From: Enterococcus sp. DIV0660C | Lineage (GTDB): Bacteria > Bacillota > Bacilli > Lactobacillales > Enterococcaceae | Assembly: GCF_017316125.1 (NCBI RefSeq) | Contig: NZ_JAFLWA010000027.1 | Span: forward strand, 1-52,331 | Length of the DNA stretch: 52,331 nt | Direction of reading: 5' to 3' | Part shown: positions 27,307 through 36,185 of the stretch, piece by piece | How the letters are laid out: every line of letters begins with the position of its first letter | Position numbering within the stretch: position 1 is the stretch's first letter | Made by a program: the position numbers and the translations under genes | The notes under the pieces: model-generated | What the model saw: the letters and a program-made list of their open reading frames with translations, nothing else | Told to the model about the DNA's origin: nothing | The model's database searches: none

Positions 27307-28806
27307 ATGGAACTTTTTAATTTACTCGAAAAAAATGGTAAAATCCAGATTTCGATTATTCATTATTTATTAGATAAAAATTTAACAGCAGATATTCCTA
27401 AACTGTTAAATGATTTAGCAGTTACTCCTTTTCTTTTTAATAATAATATCGAAGAATTAGCTTTTATTTTAAAAGCATTAGAACTTGATTTGAGTCTTGA
27501 AATCAATCACGAAAAGAATCAAATTACTTTAAAAAAAAGCAACCAAACAAATCTAGATAAACTATACTATTACTACCTCCAAGAATCGACGAAATATCAG
27601 ATTTTACTCCATCTGTACCATCATTCTAGCTATTCGATCTATGAATTATCTCAACGATTTTTAATTAGTGAAGCTGCAGTTTATCGGCATATTACAAAAC
27701 TAAATGATTTGCTAGAAGAGTTTAACATCAAAATTCGGCGAGGAAAAATGACTGGTGATGAATTACAGATTTGTTACTTTTTCTTCCAACTAATTTGGAA
27801 TTCAGTTCCTTTGGAAGAACTTCATCAAAAAGAAAACGATCGCAATAGTTTATTGTTCGTTTCCTTTCTGGAAAAAAAATTAAAGCAACAGTTTGGTACC
27901 ACTACTCGTTTAAAACTTTATTTGTGGATCTGGATTTTGAAGAAAAGGACAAAAAAATTAACGAATCCACCTTCTGTCGAAACGATGGCTATCTTAGGGA
28001 AAGACTACCTTGAAGAACCTATTTATCAATTGGTTCGTGAGTCCTATTTTCTCTCTGTAAGTCCCTCTGCTGAATTACAATTCGAATACAAAGCAACTTA
28101 CTTATATTTATTTATTTCTTCCTTCTTTGTTCTCGAACGTAGTCATCGCTCTTTACTTCCAACCAATGAGTGGCCGACATTCAATCCAAAAGTCATCCAA
28201 CTGAATCAGATGGTCGTGGAACAAGTCAAAACAGCCTATCGTCTTGACTCTGAAGACATCGATCCACAGTTTATTCAAGAATGGAAGTACTTTTTAACAC
28301 AGTTGAACAGCACGATCGTTTATTTTAAAGGAAATATCACTTTTTTCGAAGAAGAAATGTTGTTTGAGCGACTAGTTAATCAATCGATTTTTACACCAAA
28401 TTTTGAACTCGTTCAAACAATCATTCAAGAAACAGAAGATATTCTTGGTTTTGCTCTTCTTGAAACAACCAGACAGTTAGTTACGCGAATCCACCTTTAC
28501 TTTATCAATCAAATGCGTCGTTTTTCTCAATTAACGATTCAAATTGGCGTTTTTTTTAATCGGGACAACTTACAGACAAATATCGTGATGGAAAGTATCA
28601 AAAACGAGTTCGACACAAAATTTTACATTCATTGCGAAGAAGCTGACGTCAATAAAAAATATGATTTGCTGATCTCTGACTCTGCATTTGCCACGCATCA
28701 GTTTTCATTTAAAGACTTATACATTATCAATGATTTCAAGACACAAACAGACATCCAAGCTTTAACTCAGCTACTTAAAGACTATTCAAAGAAAGAAGGA
28801 ATATAA
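27307..28806 (+). CDS. Mga/AtxA-like transcriptional regulator
   Basis: A 499-residue regulator with the Mga/AtxA layout. It has an N-terminal winged-helix region, then a helix-turn-helix segment near residues 95-145 (YSIYELSQRFLISEAAVYRHITKLNDLLEEFNIKI). A long helical central part resembling the PRD-like domains follows, with a C-terminal EIIB-like end (IQIGVFFNRDNLQTNIVMESIK...DLLISD). Such proteins respond to sugar status and control surface genes or nearby targets. It ends directly before the flavoprotein gene (TAATTG), so the two form an operon. The ribosome binding site (AGTGGTG) is weak. Confidence 0.8.
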   Translation: MELFNLLEKNGKIQISIIHYLLDKNLTADIPKLLNDLAVTPFLFNNNIEELAFILKALELDLSLEINHEKNQITLKKSNQTNLDKLYYYYLQESTKYQILLHLYHHSSYSIYELSQRFLISEAAVYRHITKLNDLLEEFNIKIRRGKMTGDELQICYFFFQLIWNSVPLEELHQKENDRNSLLFVSFLEKKLKQQFGTTTRLKLYLWIWILKKRTKKLTNPPSVETMAILGKDYLEEPIYQLVRESYFLSVSPSAELQFEYKATYLYLFISSFFVLERSHRSLLPTNEWPTFNPKVIQLNQMVVEQVKTAYRLDSEDIDPQFIQEWKYFLTQLNSTIVYFKGNITFFEEEMLFERLVNQSIFTPNFELVQTIIQETEDILGFALLETTRQLVTRIHLYFINQMRRFSQLTIQIGVFFNRDNLQTNIVMESIKNEFDTKFYIHCEEADVNKKYDLLISDSAFATHQFSFKDLYIINDFKTQTDIQALTQLLKDYSKKEGI

Positions 28807-30174
28807 TTGAAAGTCATCGTTATCGGCGGCTCCCATGCTGGAATTGCTGCTAGTAAATATTTGAAAAAATTAGATTCAAATGTTGAAGTATACTTAATTG
28901 AAAAGTCAAAAGTTCTGGGTTTCATTCCAAGTAGCGTCAATTTGATTTTTAATGGATTATTTACCGCAAATGAAATCGAAAAAGGTGAAGTGGGTGATCA
29001 ATCAACACTCGAAAATCTAGGTATCCATTTACTTCTTGAAACAACCGTTAGCAACATCGACTTGGAAAAGAAAGAAGTGACTTATCAAAGTAACTTGCAT
29101 AAGGAGACTACTATCCAAACATTCGATAAACTCATTTTAGCAATGGGATCTGATCGCTTCAGTCCGTTGATTCCAGATACGGAAGAGACTCACCAAAATA
29201 TTATTACGTATAAGAGTCGTTCAAAAACAATTGAAGCCTATCAAAAAATCAATGAAAGCGACCAAATCGCTATCATTGGTGCCGGTCTGATTGGTTTGGA
29301 ATTAGCTAGTAGTTTGGCTGCACAACCGGATAAAAAAGTAACAATTATCGAGCAGATGAATCGCCCGGCGTTTCGCTATTTTGATGAAGAAATTACTAAC
29401 ATTTTGTTGCAACATATACCTGACTCGATTGATTTACGGCTATCGGAAAGTTTCAATCACTATCAAGTAATTAATAAAAGTGGCAAAGAACAATTAGAAG
29501 TTCAATTCTTCTCGGGACAAACGAAAGTTGTCGATACCTGCGTCTTTGCAGTTAATCCTAAACCCGAAATTGAATTAGTTGAGCATTTGATCGATCTTGA
29601 TTTCGACCAAACAATCTTAGTAAATGATTTCATGCAAACTTCTAATCCAGATGTCTATGCAATTGGTGATTTGGTCAAATTACCATTCGGCGTTCATGGT
29701 GAACCAGCCTACCTGCCACTTATTGGAAATGCACGTAAAACTGCATTGGTCGCTGCCAGCCACATCACATTACCTGATCCACAGCCAATTTCTAATTCTC
29801 AGCGAGCAATTGGAACAGAAATCTTTGGTGTCTTCCTCGGTAGTACTGGAATTACAAAAGACGAAGCGGATTTTTATGATTTAGAAACAACTTCGATCAC
29901 TAAAACATATACGCATTTTTCTAAGTATCATGCCGATAAAGGTTTCTTTGTCACAATCAAAGTGCTGTATGATAGCCAAACTAAACAGTTATTTGGTGCC
30001 CAGTTGATTAGCAGCCAAAAAGATATGTTGGATTTGATCAATATCCTTACGCAAATGATTATCGATCAAGCAAGTGTTGACTCACTTGTTTTTTCTGAAA
30101 TTTATTACAATCCAAAATTATCACCTGCAACTAATTTTTTGGCTGATATCGGTTTAGATGCTTTAAACAAATAA
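28807..30174 (+). CDS. NADH oxidase/CoA-disulfide reductase-like flavoprotein lacking Cys42
   Basis: A 455-residue FAD- and NAD-binding protein of the Nox/Npr/CoADR family: FAD motif VIVIGGSHAGIAASKYL (3-19), NAD-binding IAIIGAGLIGLELA in the middle, the FAD-binding TSNPDVYAIGD motif near residue 285, and a dimerisation domain at the C-terminus. Family members use a redox Cys at position 42 (in a motif like FLSCG). Here FIPSSVN places Ser at 42, so peroxide or oxygen reduction by the normal sulfenic chemistry is not expected. The start is TTG at 28807, preceded by AGAAGGA, directly after the stop of the Mga-like gene. Confidence 0.88.
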   Translation: MKVIVIGGSHAGIAASKYLKKLDSNVEVYLIEKSKVLGFIPSSVNLIFNGLFTANEIEKGEVGDQSTLENLGIHLLLETTVSNIDLEKKEVTYQSNLHKETTIQTFDKLILAMGSDRFSPLIPDTEETHQNIITYKSRSKTIEAYQKINESDQIAIIGAGLIGLELASSLAAQPDKKVTIIEQMNRPAFRYFDEEITNILLQHIPDSIDLRLSESFNHYQVINKSGKEQLEVQFFSGQTKVVDTCVFAVNPKPEIELVEHLIDLDFDQTILVNDFMQTSNPDVYAIGDLVKLPFGVHGEPAYLPLIGNARKTALVAASHITLPDPQPISNSQRAIGTEIFGVFLGSTGITKDEADFYDLETTSITKTYTHFSKYHADKGFFVTIKVLYDSQTKQLFGAQLISSQKDMLDLINILTQMIIDQASVDSLVFSEIYYNPKLSPATNFLADIGLDALNK

Positions 30175-30219
30175 ATAGACAGCAACCTCTATTATTCTAT
30201 TTGAGGTTGCTGTCTATTT
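30173..30219 (+). terminator. terminator of the Mga-like/flavoprotein operon
   Basis: AAATAGACAGCAACCTC (30173-30189) is perfectly complementary to GAGGTTGCTGTCTATTT (30203-30219), a 17-base-pair stem. Confidence 0.85.
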
Positions 30220-30229
30220 TAAAAATAAA

Positions 30230-30280
30230 AAACTGCAAACAACGTTTAGACATCTGATTGTCCAACTTCGTTTGCAATTT
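30230..30280 (-). terminator. terminator of the WxL locus
   Basis: TGCAAAC and GTTTGCA outer stem with inner AGACA/TGTC pairing; on the reverse strand it runs into TTTTTTATTTTT. Confidence 0.65.
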
Positions 30281-30291
30281 TTATTAGGTTT

Positions 30292-31344
30292 TTATTTCGT
30301 TTCTGTTTCTGACTCTTCCTCTTTTTTTCTTCTCTTAAGAAGAATGATCCAGAATATTCCTAATAGAATGATTGCAAGGAGAATGCCAAAAACAAGATAA
30401 ATCCACATTGGAATGGCTGTTTTCTTGCCTGCATCAATCGTTGCTCCATTGATTTCTTTGGCTTGTTTATCTGAAATCGTGAAGTTTTCATCAAACACCC
30501 ACTCATTGTCTTTTGCATCTGTTACACGCAGATGCAAGCTATATTCACCAGCTTCAAGTGGTTCTTTTTCCCAATCGATTGCAAAACGATAGCTTGAGTT
30601 TGGCGCTAATTGCATATCATTATCGTAAGCCACGTGACGCACTTCTTTGTTCGTTTTACGATTTTTTACCGTTGCGTCATAAGTTAAGTGACCATAGGCA
30701 TCCATTGTTGGATTTTCTAAGATAGCTACTACACTAGTTTTTCCAAATGAAATAGCAGGTTCAACTTTTTTCAACTCTAACTTTCTTGCTATTTCTGTGT
30801 CCGTTTCAGTTAGTTTCAAGCCTAAGATATACCCGTAACTATTCACGATTCCTTTTTGATCTTTATCTGCTTCTTTCACCACTTGGATTGCTGCTAAAAT
30901 TTGACCATCAAAGCGATCTTTGGGCATCGTTAACGTAATTGGCACATTTTTACTGCTTTTTTTAGGAACAGTTACTGTATCTGCTACTTTTGCAATCGAA
31001 TCGATCGCATAAGGATAATTATTCTTTTCCGATTCCGCTTTTTCATTGTAGTCAATAAACCCTTGGCTATTCGTGTAGGCTTGATTGATCCCCATTTTAT
31101 AAGTTGAATCCTCATTGGAAGTATTGTTGATTTTTACATTGATGGTTTGTTCTTGTGCTGGTTCCATTCGTAAATCGAAAAAACTTTTTTCTTTGTCAAT
31201 TTGGTTCTCTGGAATGACTGCTTGGATATCATAACCAACTTCACCGGCATCTTCTTGTGCAAATGCTGGTAATGGTGCTGTCAAAAGCAAACTCAACAAC
31301 AAACTACTTGCTATCAGTCGCGACTTCTTTATTTGTTTGAACAT
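30292..31344 (-). CDS. DUF916/DUF3324 WxL-interacting cell-surface protein
   Basis: A 350-residue membrane-anchored surface protein. The signal peptide ends near residue 29 (PAFAQED). The DUF916 domain (WxL protein host/peptidoglycan-binding) spans about 35-155, with SFFDLRMEPAQEQTINVKINN. DUF3324 follows about 165-290. One C-terminal membrane segment (about 316-338) is followed by the basic tail KRRKKEEESETETK. Members bind WxL proteins and peptidoglycan. It is the last gene of the WxL locus, separated from the small WxL gene by a hairpin at 31377-31404. Confidence 0.93.
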   Translation of the reverse strand: MFKQIKKSRLIASSLLLSLLLTAPLPAFAQEDAGEVGYDIQAVIPENQIDKEKSFFDLRMEPAQEQTINVKINNTSNEDSTYKMGINQAYTNSQGFIDYNEKAESEKNNYPYAIDSIAKVADTVTVPKKSSKNVPITLTMPKDRFDGQILAAIQVVKEADKDQKGIVNSYGYILGLKLTETDTEIARKLELKKVEPAISFGKTSVVAILENPTMDAYGHLTYDATVKNRKTNKEVRHVAYDNDMQLAPNSSYRFAIDWEKEPLEAGEYSLHLRVTDAKDNEWVFDENFTISDKQAKEINGATIDAGKKTAIPMWIYLVFGILLAIILLGIFWIILLKRRKKEEESETETK

Positions 31345-31376
31345 TCTTGATTTCTCCTTATTTTAAACATTGAATA

Positions 31377-31404
31377 AAGAAGCCGCGCAGATGCGCAGCT
31401 TCTT
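31377..31404 (-). promoter_or_regulatory. intercistronic GC-rich hairpin
   Basis: AAGAAGC(C)GCGCA pairs with TGCGC(A)GCTTCTT. On the reverse strand it is followed by TTTATT, only a weak T run. It may partially terminate transcription or stabilise the upstream small-WxL mRNA, lowering DUF916 expression relative to it. Confidence 0.5.
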
Positions 31405-31437
31405 GGCATTCGTACATTGATTACTTGTGTTTCTTGA

Positions 31438-32040
31438 TTATTTTGCGTCTGCTGTGTTGTATAGTTGGTATTGGATGCTTCCAGCTAATGTATCACCTGC
31501 AACTAATGCACGATCTGTATCAGTAAAACCGATTGAGACCTTGTTCACAGTTGTTTCGATCAAACCAGTGTTGTTGGCAGCTGTTTTAGTAGCTTCCGCT
31601 TTCGCTACGATCCCTTCAGCACCTGTTGCAGCAAGCTCTGTACCGTCGATTTGGAATGAATCAACTGTGAATTCTTTTGAATCTGAAGAGCGAGTCAATT
31701 TGTTATTAGCAACATTGGCTTTAACAGACCATTCACGATCGATACGGTCATTGAAGACTTCGATTGTTTCATCTGTTAAATCAGCAGTCAAATTATATGT
31801 TGCATTTTGTAGTTTTGATTCAAAGTTATAAGCAGCTGGTACTTTTTCTAAAGTCAACATTTTTTGATTTGGGTCTGTTGGATCAAGAGGATCTGTTGGA
31901 TCGTCGTTATCAGTGATAACGACTTCTGTTGGTGTTTCTCCTTTTTGATCGACTACTTCTTGTGCGTGAACACTTGTTGCTCCTATAGTTGTTAATACCA
32001 TTGCGCTTAATGTCATACTTACGATTTTTGTGCTTTTCAT
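31438..32040 (-). CDS. small WxL-domain surface protein
   Basis: A 200-residue exported protein: signal peptide about 1-26 (SVHAQE), an acidic Pro/Asp-rich spacer with DPTDPLDPTDPN, then a single WxL domain. The first motif is EWSVKANV and the C-terminal one SIQYQLYNTADAK, where the usual W-x-L is Y-Q-L. WxL domains attach non-covalently to peptidoglycan and to DUF916 proteins. AAAGGAG lies eight bases upstream of the ATG. It corresponds in position to the small WxL protein of enterococcal WxL loci. Confidence 0.9.
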   Translation of the reverse strand: MKSTKIVSMTLSAMVLTTIGATSVHAQEVVDQKGETPTEVVITDNDDPTDPLDPTDPNQKMLTLEKVPAAYNFESKLQNATYNLTADLTDETIEVFNDRIDREWSVKANVANNKLTRSSDSKEFTVDSFQIDGTELAATGAEGIVAKAEATKTAANNTGLIETTVNKVSIGFTDTDRALVAGDTLAGSIQYQLYNTADAK

Positions 32041-32090
32041 TTTAATATTCTCCTTTAAATTTGGTTATTATAAAAAATTAGTTATAAAAA

Positions 32091-32657
32091 CTAATCTATT
32101 TCCGGTGTGTTTAATAAAGTAACTATTTGTTGACCAACAAACTCCCCTATAGGTAAATTCGCCGGCAGTTCTAAATGGATCTTTTGCTTCTCAATTTGAT
32201 AATAGTACTTAGTTGATTGAGAAGAGTAAGCTTCCAAGATCGTTGCAGTCTCATTTAGATCGGCTGCAATTTTTTGTGGTGTTGCCTGAACGACTTCTCC
32301 TGATTGATCGGTACTCAATCTCCCTTGACCAAGTAATACTTTCACTTGATATTCCTGACCATTCGCAAATGTTGAAAGCTGATAGGTCAATTGCCAAGGG
32401 CTTTTTTTATTTTCCCGTTGATCCCTGACAGCAATCAACAGGTCACCAGTTGCTTGAATTTCTTGTTCATGAGCTGATTTTTGATAAGTACCAAAAGTTG
32501 GTGCTGTCACTTTTTCTAACTTGATTGGACTTTCTACAATGGTGACATTCATTGGTGTCTGATCTTCTTCTCCTGAAACTTCTTGCGCAGAAGCTGGAAC
32601 TGAGAGCAAAAGACAAAGTAGTAATCCGACGAAAATAAACTCAATTCGTTTCTTCAT
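32091..32657 (-). CDS. WxL-domain surface protein with degenerate second motif
   Basis: A 188-residue exported protein with signal peptide about 1-25 (PASAQE). The domain has a first motif SPWQLTYQLS (W-x-L intact). The C-terminal motif is GQQIVTLLNTPE, where Trp is replaced by Val. The rest (KLEKVTAPTFGTY, GDLLIAVRDQR) fits the WxL strand pattern. Its ATG overlaps the end of the preceding LPKTN gene by 17 bases, with AAGGAGG upstream, so translation is coupled. It may be a specialised partner of the other WxL proteins. Confidence 0.85.
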   Translation of the reverse strand: MKKRIEFIFVGLLLCLLLSVPASAQEVSGEEDQTPMNVTIVESPIKLEKVTAPTFGTYQKSAHEQEIQATGDLLIAVRDQRENKKSPWQLTYQLSTFANGQEYQVKVLLGQGRLSTDQSGEVVQATPQKIAADLNETATILEAYSSQSTKYYYQIEKQKIHLELPANLPIGEFVGQQIVTLLNTPEID

Positions 32658-32946
32658 CTTCGGCGTCCCTCCTTCTCAACCAGAAAACCAAGAACGCGAT
32701 TCCGATGAATAATGTTCCAACAAACGAAAGCATGAATGCCCTCGTTTCATTGGTTTTAGGTAGTAATGAATGACTATTATTCCCACCTATTTCCCCAGGT
32801 TGAGTATTCTTTCCGTTGACGATCCGAAAAGTGACTTGCTGTTCATCTATATCAAAGTTAGGTTGCTCACTAGCAAAAGTATCCAGACTGCTAAATAACA
32901 AAAGTCCAAATACGATCATCAAGCTCTGAATGATTCTTTTTTTCAT
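32641..32946 (-). CDS. small sortase-motif-like surface protein (LPKTN)
   Basis: A 101-residue precursor with signal peptide about 1-26 and a mature part of about 35 residues before the motif. The C-terminal sorting signal is LPKTNE (62-67), a hydrophobic segment 69-90, and tail RRRDAEDEETN. This is the standard anchor arrangement except that the Gly of LPXTG is Asn. WxL loci usually encode one small LPXTG protein at this position. It is translationally coupled to the downstream WxL gene. Confidence 0.85.
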   Translation of the reverse strand: MKKRIIQSLMIVFGLLLFSSLDTFASEQPNFDIDEQQVTFRIVNGKNTQPGEIGGNNSHSLLPKTNETRAFMLSFVGTLFIGIAFLVFWLRRRDAEDEETN

Positions 32947-32958
32947 TCCTTTGCCCCC

Positions 32959-35844
32959 CTACTCCGGTACTTCCGTGTCATAAAGATTCCACTTCACAAC
33001 AGCTTTACCACTATAATCACCGACACGCATGTAATTATCACTTTGAAGCAAGATACCTTCTGATTCGTTCCATGTTTTAGTCGTCATAAAGTCCGTTGAT
33101 GTCACGTCCCCTTTACGCATCACAAGCACAGGGTCTGACATTATCGATTGTGCAGTACTTGAGCCATCATTTTTAAAGACAAAATCAAATGGTGTAGCCT
33201 CTGTTAACTCAGCCTGTACATATAATGACCAAGTTGAAGTATCTTCACGACTATCAAAAACACTCAATGTCATTGGATTATCACTATCTCTAATCAAAGT
33301 TCCTTTTGATTCACTCGCTTTTCTTCCAGTCCAACTTAATATGTCTGGCGCAGTTTCAAATGAAAGTTTCCCAGTGACATTCAACATCAATTTCAATGTT
33401 TGAACCTCATCACCACGTGTCATGGTAATTGTATACTCATTCATTCCCGGGACAATTTTATCTGAAGGAATATGCCAATTATAGCTATTGAACTCTGTTG
33501 AACCTGTTGCGACGATTTGAGCGAACTCATTAGTTGCATCAGGATTCTTTCGATTGATCTTGAATTTTAAAATATCCCCATCATCTTCATCTTTCCAATA
33601 GAACATTAAGTCATACCCATCAGCTACTTCTGAACGATCTTTTGTATCCGTCTTTTCAGTAACTACATTAGGTGTTTCCCAAGACAAAACTGTTGGGTGT
33701 TCGGGTTTTGGAACGATCCAGTAGGGTACCTCTTCTCCTTGAAAACTTCGTATATCACCAACCGTATTTTCTCTAGCTGAAATCTGACTATTGAAATAAG
33801 TTTTTGTTATTGACCCCTTTGATTTCAGAGTTGCCGTATATTCAAAAGTACTGTCTTGACCAATACCAACGTTACTACTTGGATTAAAGTTCACGGTCAC
33901 GATTCCTTCCTCACTTACTGAACCTGTGACCCCAGCAACTTCTTTATGATTAACTTTGATGTTTTTGATGCCTTTTGAAAGATCGTACAAATTTGGATCT
34001 AAGTAAGATTCCCATTTGGTTACATCGTAAACGTCCTCTGCTTGCGCATCTATTGCAAAGTTAGACTTCATAGTCACTTCTTCGCCATATTCAACAGATG
34101 GCAATGAATCGTTGTACTCTGCTGAGTCATTTTTGTCAACAATGGAAGTATCGTTAGTCGTTACATCATCGTTAACAGCTGCGCCTAGATCTACTGGCAC
34201 TTGGGTGAAAACAAATTTTGTTTGACCACTTGCTGCTCCGTTTGCTGCGGTGAATCCCCAATAAGCTTTTCCTTCATTGGCACTTAATTTCAATTGTGCT
34301 TCAAGATCAGCATAAGGAATGGTTGTTTCATTGGTTTTGACTCCAGTTAAAGGATTTTCTAAGTAGTAGGAAAATTTTTGTGTTGCTTTGTTAAAGTCAT
34401 AACGAAATTCATACCACGTCCCATTTTGAATACTCCCCAAAGCCGTAAGCCCTCGGTGATTGATCATTGCCGTATAGCCATGAGCACCAAGTCCTAAGAA
34501 ACCACTGTTCCACCAAGAACTTCCTCCCATAGAGATATAACCGTTCGCTAAATCACCAGGATAGGCATACGCCATATGGGGAATGATTTTTGTATCAGCC
34601 GATTGACCATCATAATTGGTGCCATCACTTTCGTTTGCATCCGTATTTCCATAAAGGTCAAACTCAACTGCAACAGAATTTTTAATAGCAAAAACATTTG
34701 GTCTTTTACTCTCTTCTTTTCCCCATGAATTCGTTCCACCATAAACACCTAAGTTTTGTCCGTCACTCTTCGAATTGGCAGTAGTTAACGCTTGGCTTTT
34801 TGCAGGATCATTTTGCATCACAAAAGCAAATCCATCTGCTTGTTCTGTCCCAAAATTCACATACGTTCTTCCGTGAAAATCCTGATTAAAATCTAAGCGA
34901 TATTTGTCATTCGACCAAACACCGACAGCTCGATTACTTCCTGAAAGAGAAATTTCATCATACGGCATTCCGTTATTCTGGTCCGGTGAACCGGATAGAA
35001 TCACTTCTCCAGCAGAAATATTAGTACCATTGGGTCTACTTTTTGCAATCGTAGAAAAAATCCCATCTAATTTAATCGCTCCTTTAGGTACAATCGGATT
35101 TCCTGTACCTAATGATGCACGCGTTAACCCACTTCTTGCTGCAATAGCTGGCGCAGCAGTACGTTTTGTTTCTAAACTGGAAGTTTCTTTTGTCCTTTCA
35201 GTTGTTTCCTTAGATGATGAACTCGTTGCTGATTCAATTGAAGTTGTTGCTTCAGTCGTTTCATTCATAGTTTCTTCTGATTCGTCTATCGAGCTCTCAG
35301 TAGCTGTTGTATTTTCTTCTGTTGTGTTCATTTCCTCACTGCTTGTTTCTTCTGTTGCAGTATAAGAAAAGTCATACGATTTTTTTTGGTTCAAGAAAAC
35401 TTGTTTTTCCTCTTCACTTATTACTGGGGAAATTTTCAGCGTGTAATCGAATTGCTGGGGAATTTGTTTCGTTTGGATCTCGAGTTCTATTGTTTGAGCT
35501 TGCTGATTCTTTTCACCAATTTGATAAACACCATTTTTATCTGGTATCAATTCTTGTTCTTTATCTGGTTGGTAAACACTAAGGACATCAGTAGGTTCAG
35601 TAATAGTGAAAGTCATTTGACGATTTGCTTCAGATGCTGCTTTTTCAATCAATACCGTCCAAACAAGATTTCCAGATTCAACTTGCTCTACTTTTTTGAG
35701 CGAAACTTCGCCAACTTGATTCTGGTTTTCTTGCGTACTTTCCGTGGTCACAGCCTGAACGATTTTTGGCGAAGCCAACATTGACGGTGCAACAAGTAAT
35801 GAAACTGTGACTTGTAAAACCAACATTTTCGTAAACTTTTTCAC
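32959..35844 (-). CDS. large WxL protein with L-type lectin-like domain
   Basis: A 961-residue secreted surface protein, first gene of the WxL locus. Signal peptide about 1-31. An N-terminal beta domain to about 160 is followed by a Ser/Thr/Glu-rich stretch (about 165-235) and an L-type lectin-like domain (about 255-555, with QADGFAFVMQND, LGVYGG, VAVEFDLYGN and AYWGFTAANG). Ig-like repeats follow to about 790, then a C-terminal WxL domain with both motifs intact (TSTWSLYVQAEL and AVVKWNLYDTEVPE). It probably binds glycans at the cell surface. The downstream genes encode its likely WxL partners. Confidence 0.92.
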   Translation of the reverse strand: MKKFTKMLVLQVTVSLLVAPSMLASPKIVQAVTTESTQENQNQVGEVSLKKVEQVESGNLVWTVLIEKAASEANRQMTFTITEPTDVLSVYQPDKEQELIPDKNGVYQIGEKNQQAQTIELEIQTKQIPQQFDYTLKISPVISEEEKQVFLNQKKSYDFSYTATEETSSEEMNTTEENTTATESSIDESEETMNETTEATTSIESATSSSSKETTERTKETSSLETKRTAAPAIAARSGLTRASLGTGNPIVPKGAIKLDGIFSTIAKSRPNGTNISAGEVILSGSPDQNNGMPYDEISLSGSNRAVGVWSNDKYRLDFNQDFHGRTYVNFGTEQADGFAFVMQNDPAKSQALTTANSKSDGQNLGVYGGTNSWGKEESKRPNVFAIKNSVAVEFDLYGNTDANESDGTNYDGQSADTKIIPHMAYAYPGDLANGYISMGGSSWWNSGFLGLGAHGYTAMINHRGLTALGSIQNGTWYEFRYDFNKATQKFSYYLENPLTGVKTNETTIPYADLEAQLKLSANEGKAYWGFTAANGAASGQTKFVFTQVPVDLGAAVNDDVTTNDTSIVDKNDSAEYNDSLPSVEYGEEVTMKSNFAIDAQAEDVYDVTKWESYLDPNLYDLSKGIKNIKVNHKEVAGVTGSVSEEGIVTVNFNPSSNVGIGQDSTFEYTATLKSKGSITKTYFNSQISARENTVGDIRSFQGEEVPYWIVPKPEHPTVLSWETPNVVTEKTDTKDRSEVADGYDLMFYWKDEDDGDILKFKINRKNPDATNEFAQIVATGSTEFNSYNWHIPSDKIVPGMNEYTITMTRGDEVQTLKLMLNVTGKLSFETAPDILSWTGRKASESKGTLIRDSDNPMTLSVFDSREDTSTWSLYVQAELTEATPFDFVFKNDGSSTAQSIMSDPVLVMRKGDVTSTDFMTTKTWNESEGILLQSDNYMRVGDYSGKAVVKWNLYDTEVPE

Positions 35845-36100
35845 TTTTTCTCCTCCCTTCTGCTTGTTTTACTATATTGATTTTGTGCATGAACAACTTA
35901 AGTACACAGAACATCGTTTTATTCCATAACTTAGTATATTCATTTTTTCTGAAAATTTTTATCAGATTTTTTTCGTTTTTCAAAAAAACGTGAGAGTTTC
36001 GTCGACAAAACAGTTTCAAATCAACAGTTAAACAGCTAACATTAAGTAAGAAAGCTTTTTTTCACTCAGTGAGAATGAACTTATATCTGATTTTTTACAC

Positions 36101-36138
36101 AAAAAAGAGCAGGACATCTAAATTGTCCTGCTCTTTTT
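36101..36138 (-). terminator. terminator downstream of the broken WxL gene
   Basis: AAAAAGAGCAGGACA is complementary to TGTCCTGCTCTTTTT. It lies 48 bases after the ancestral stop of the WxL pseudogene, and A/T tracts on both sides allow either direction. Confidence 0.8.
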
Positions 36139-36185
36139 GCTCGTACTTTGTTCACAACCTTCGCGTATTGCTTACATCATTTCGT

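Noticed and set aside
35307-35784. Forward-strand frames of 91 and 132 aa opposite the large WxL gene
   Set aside because: They are antisense to a clear coding sequence and have no ribosome binding site or homology.
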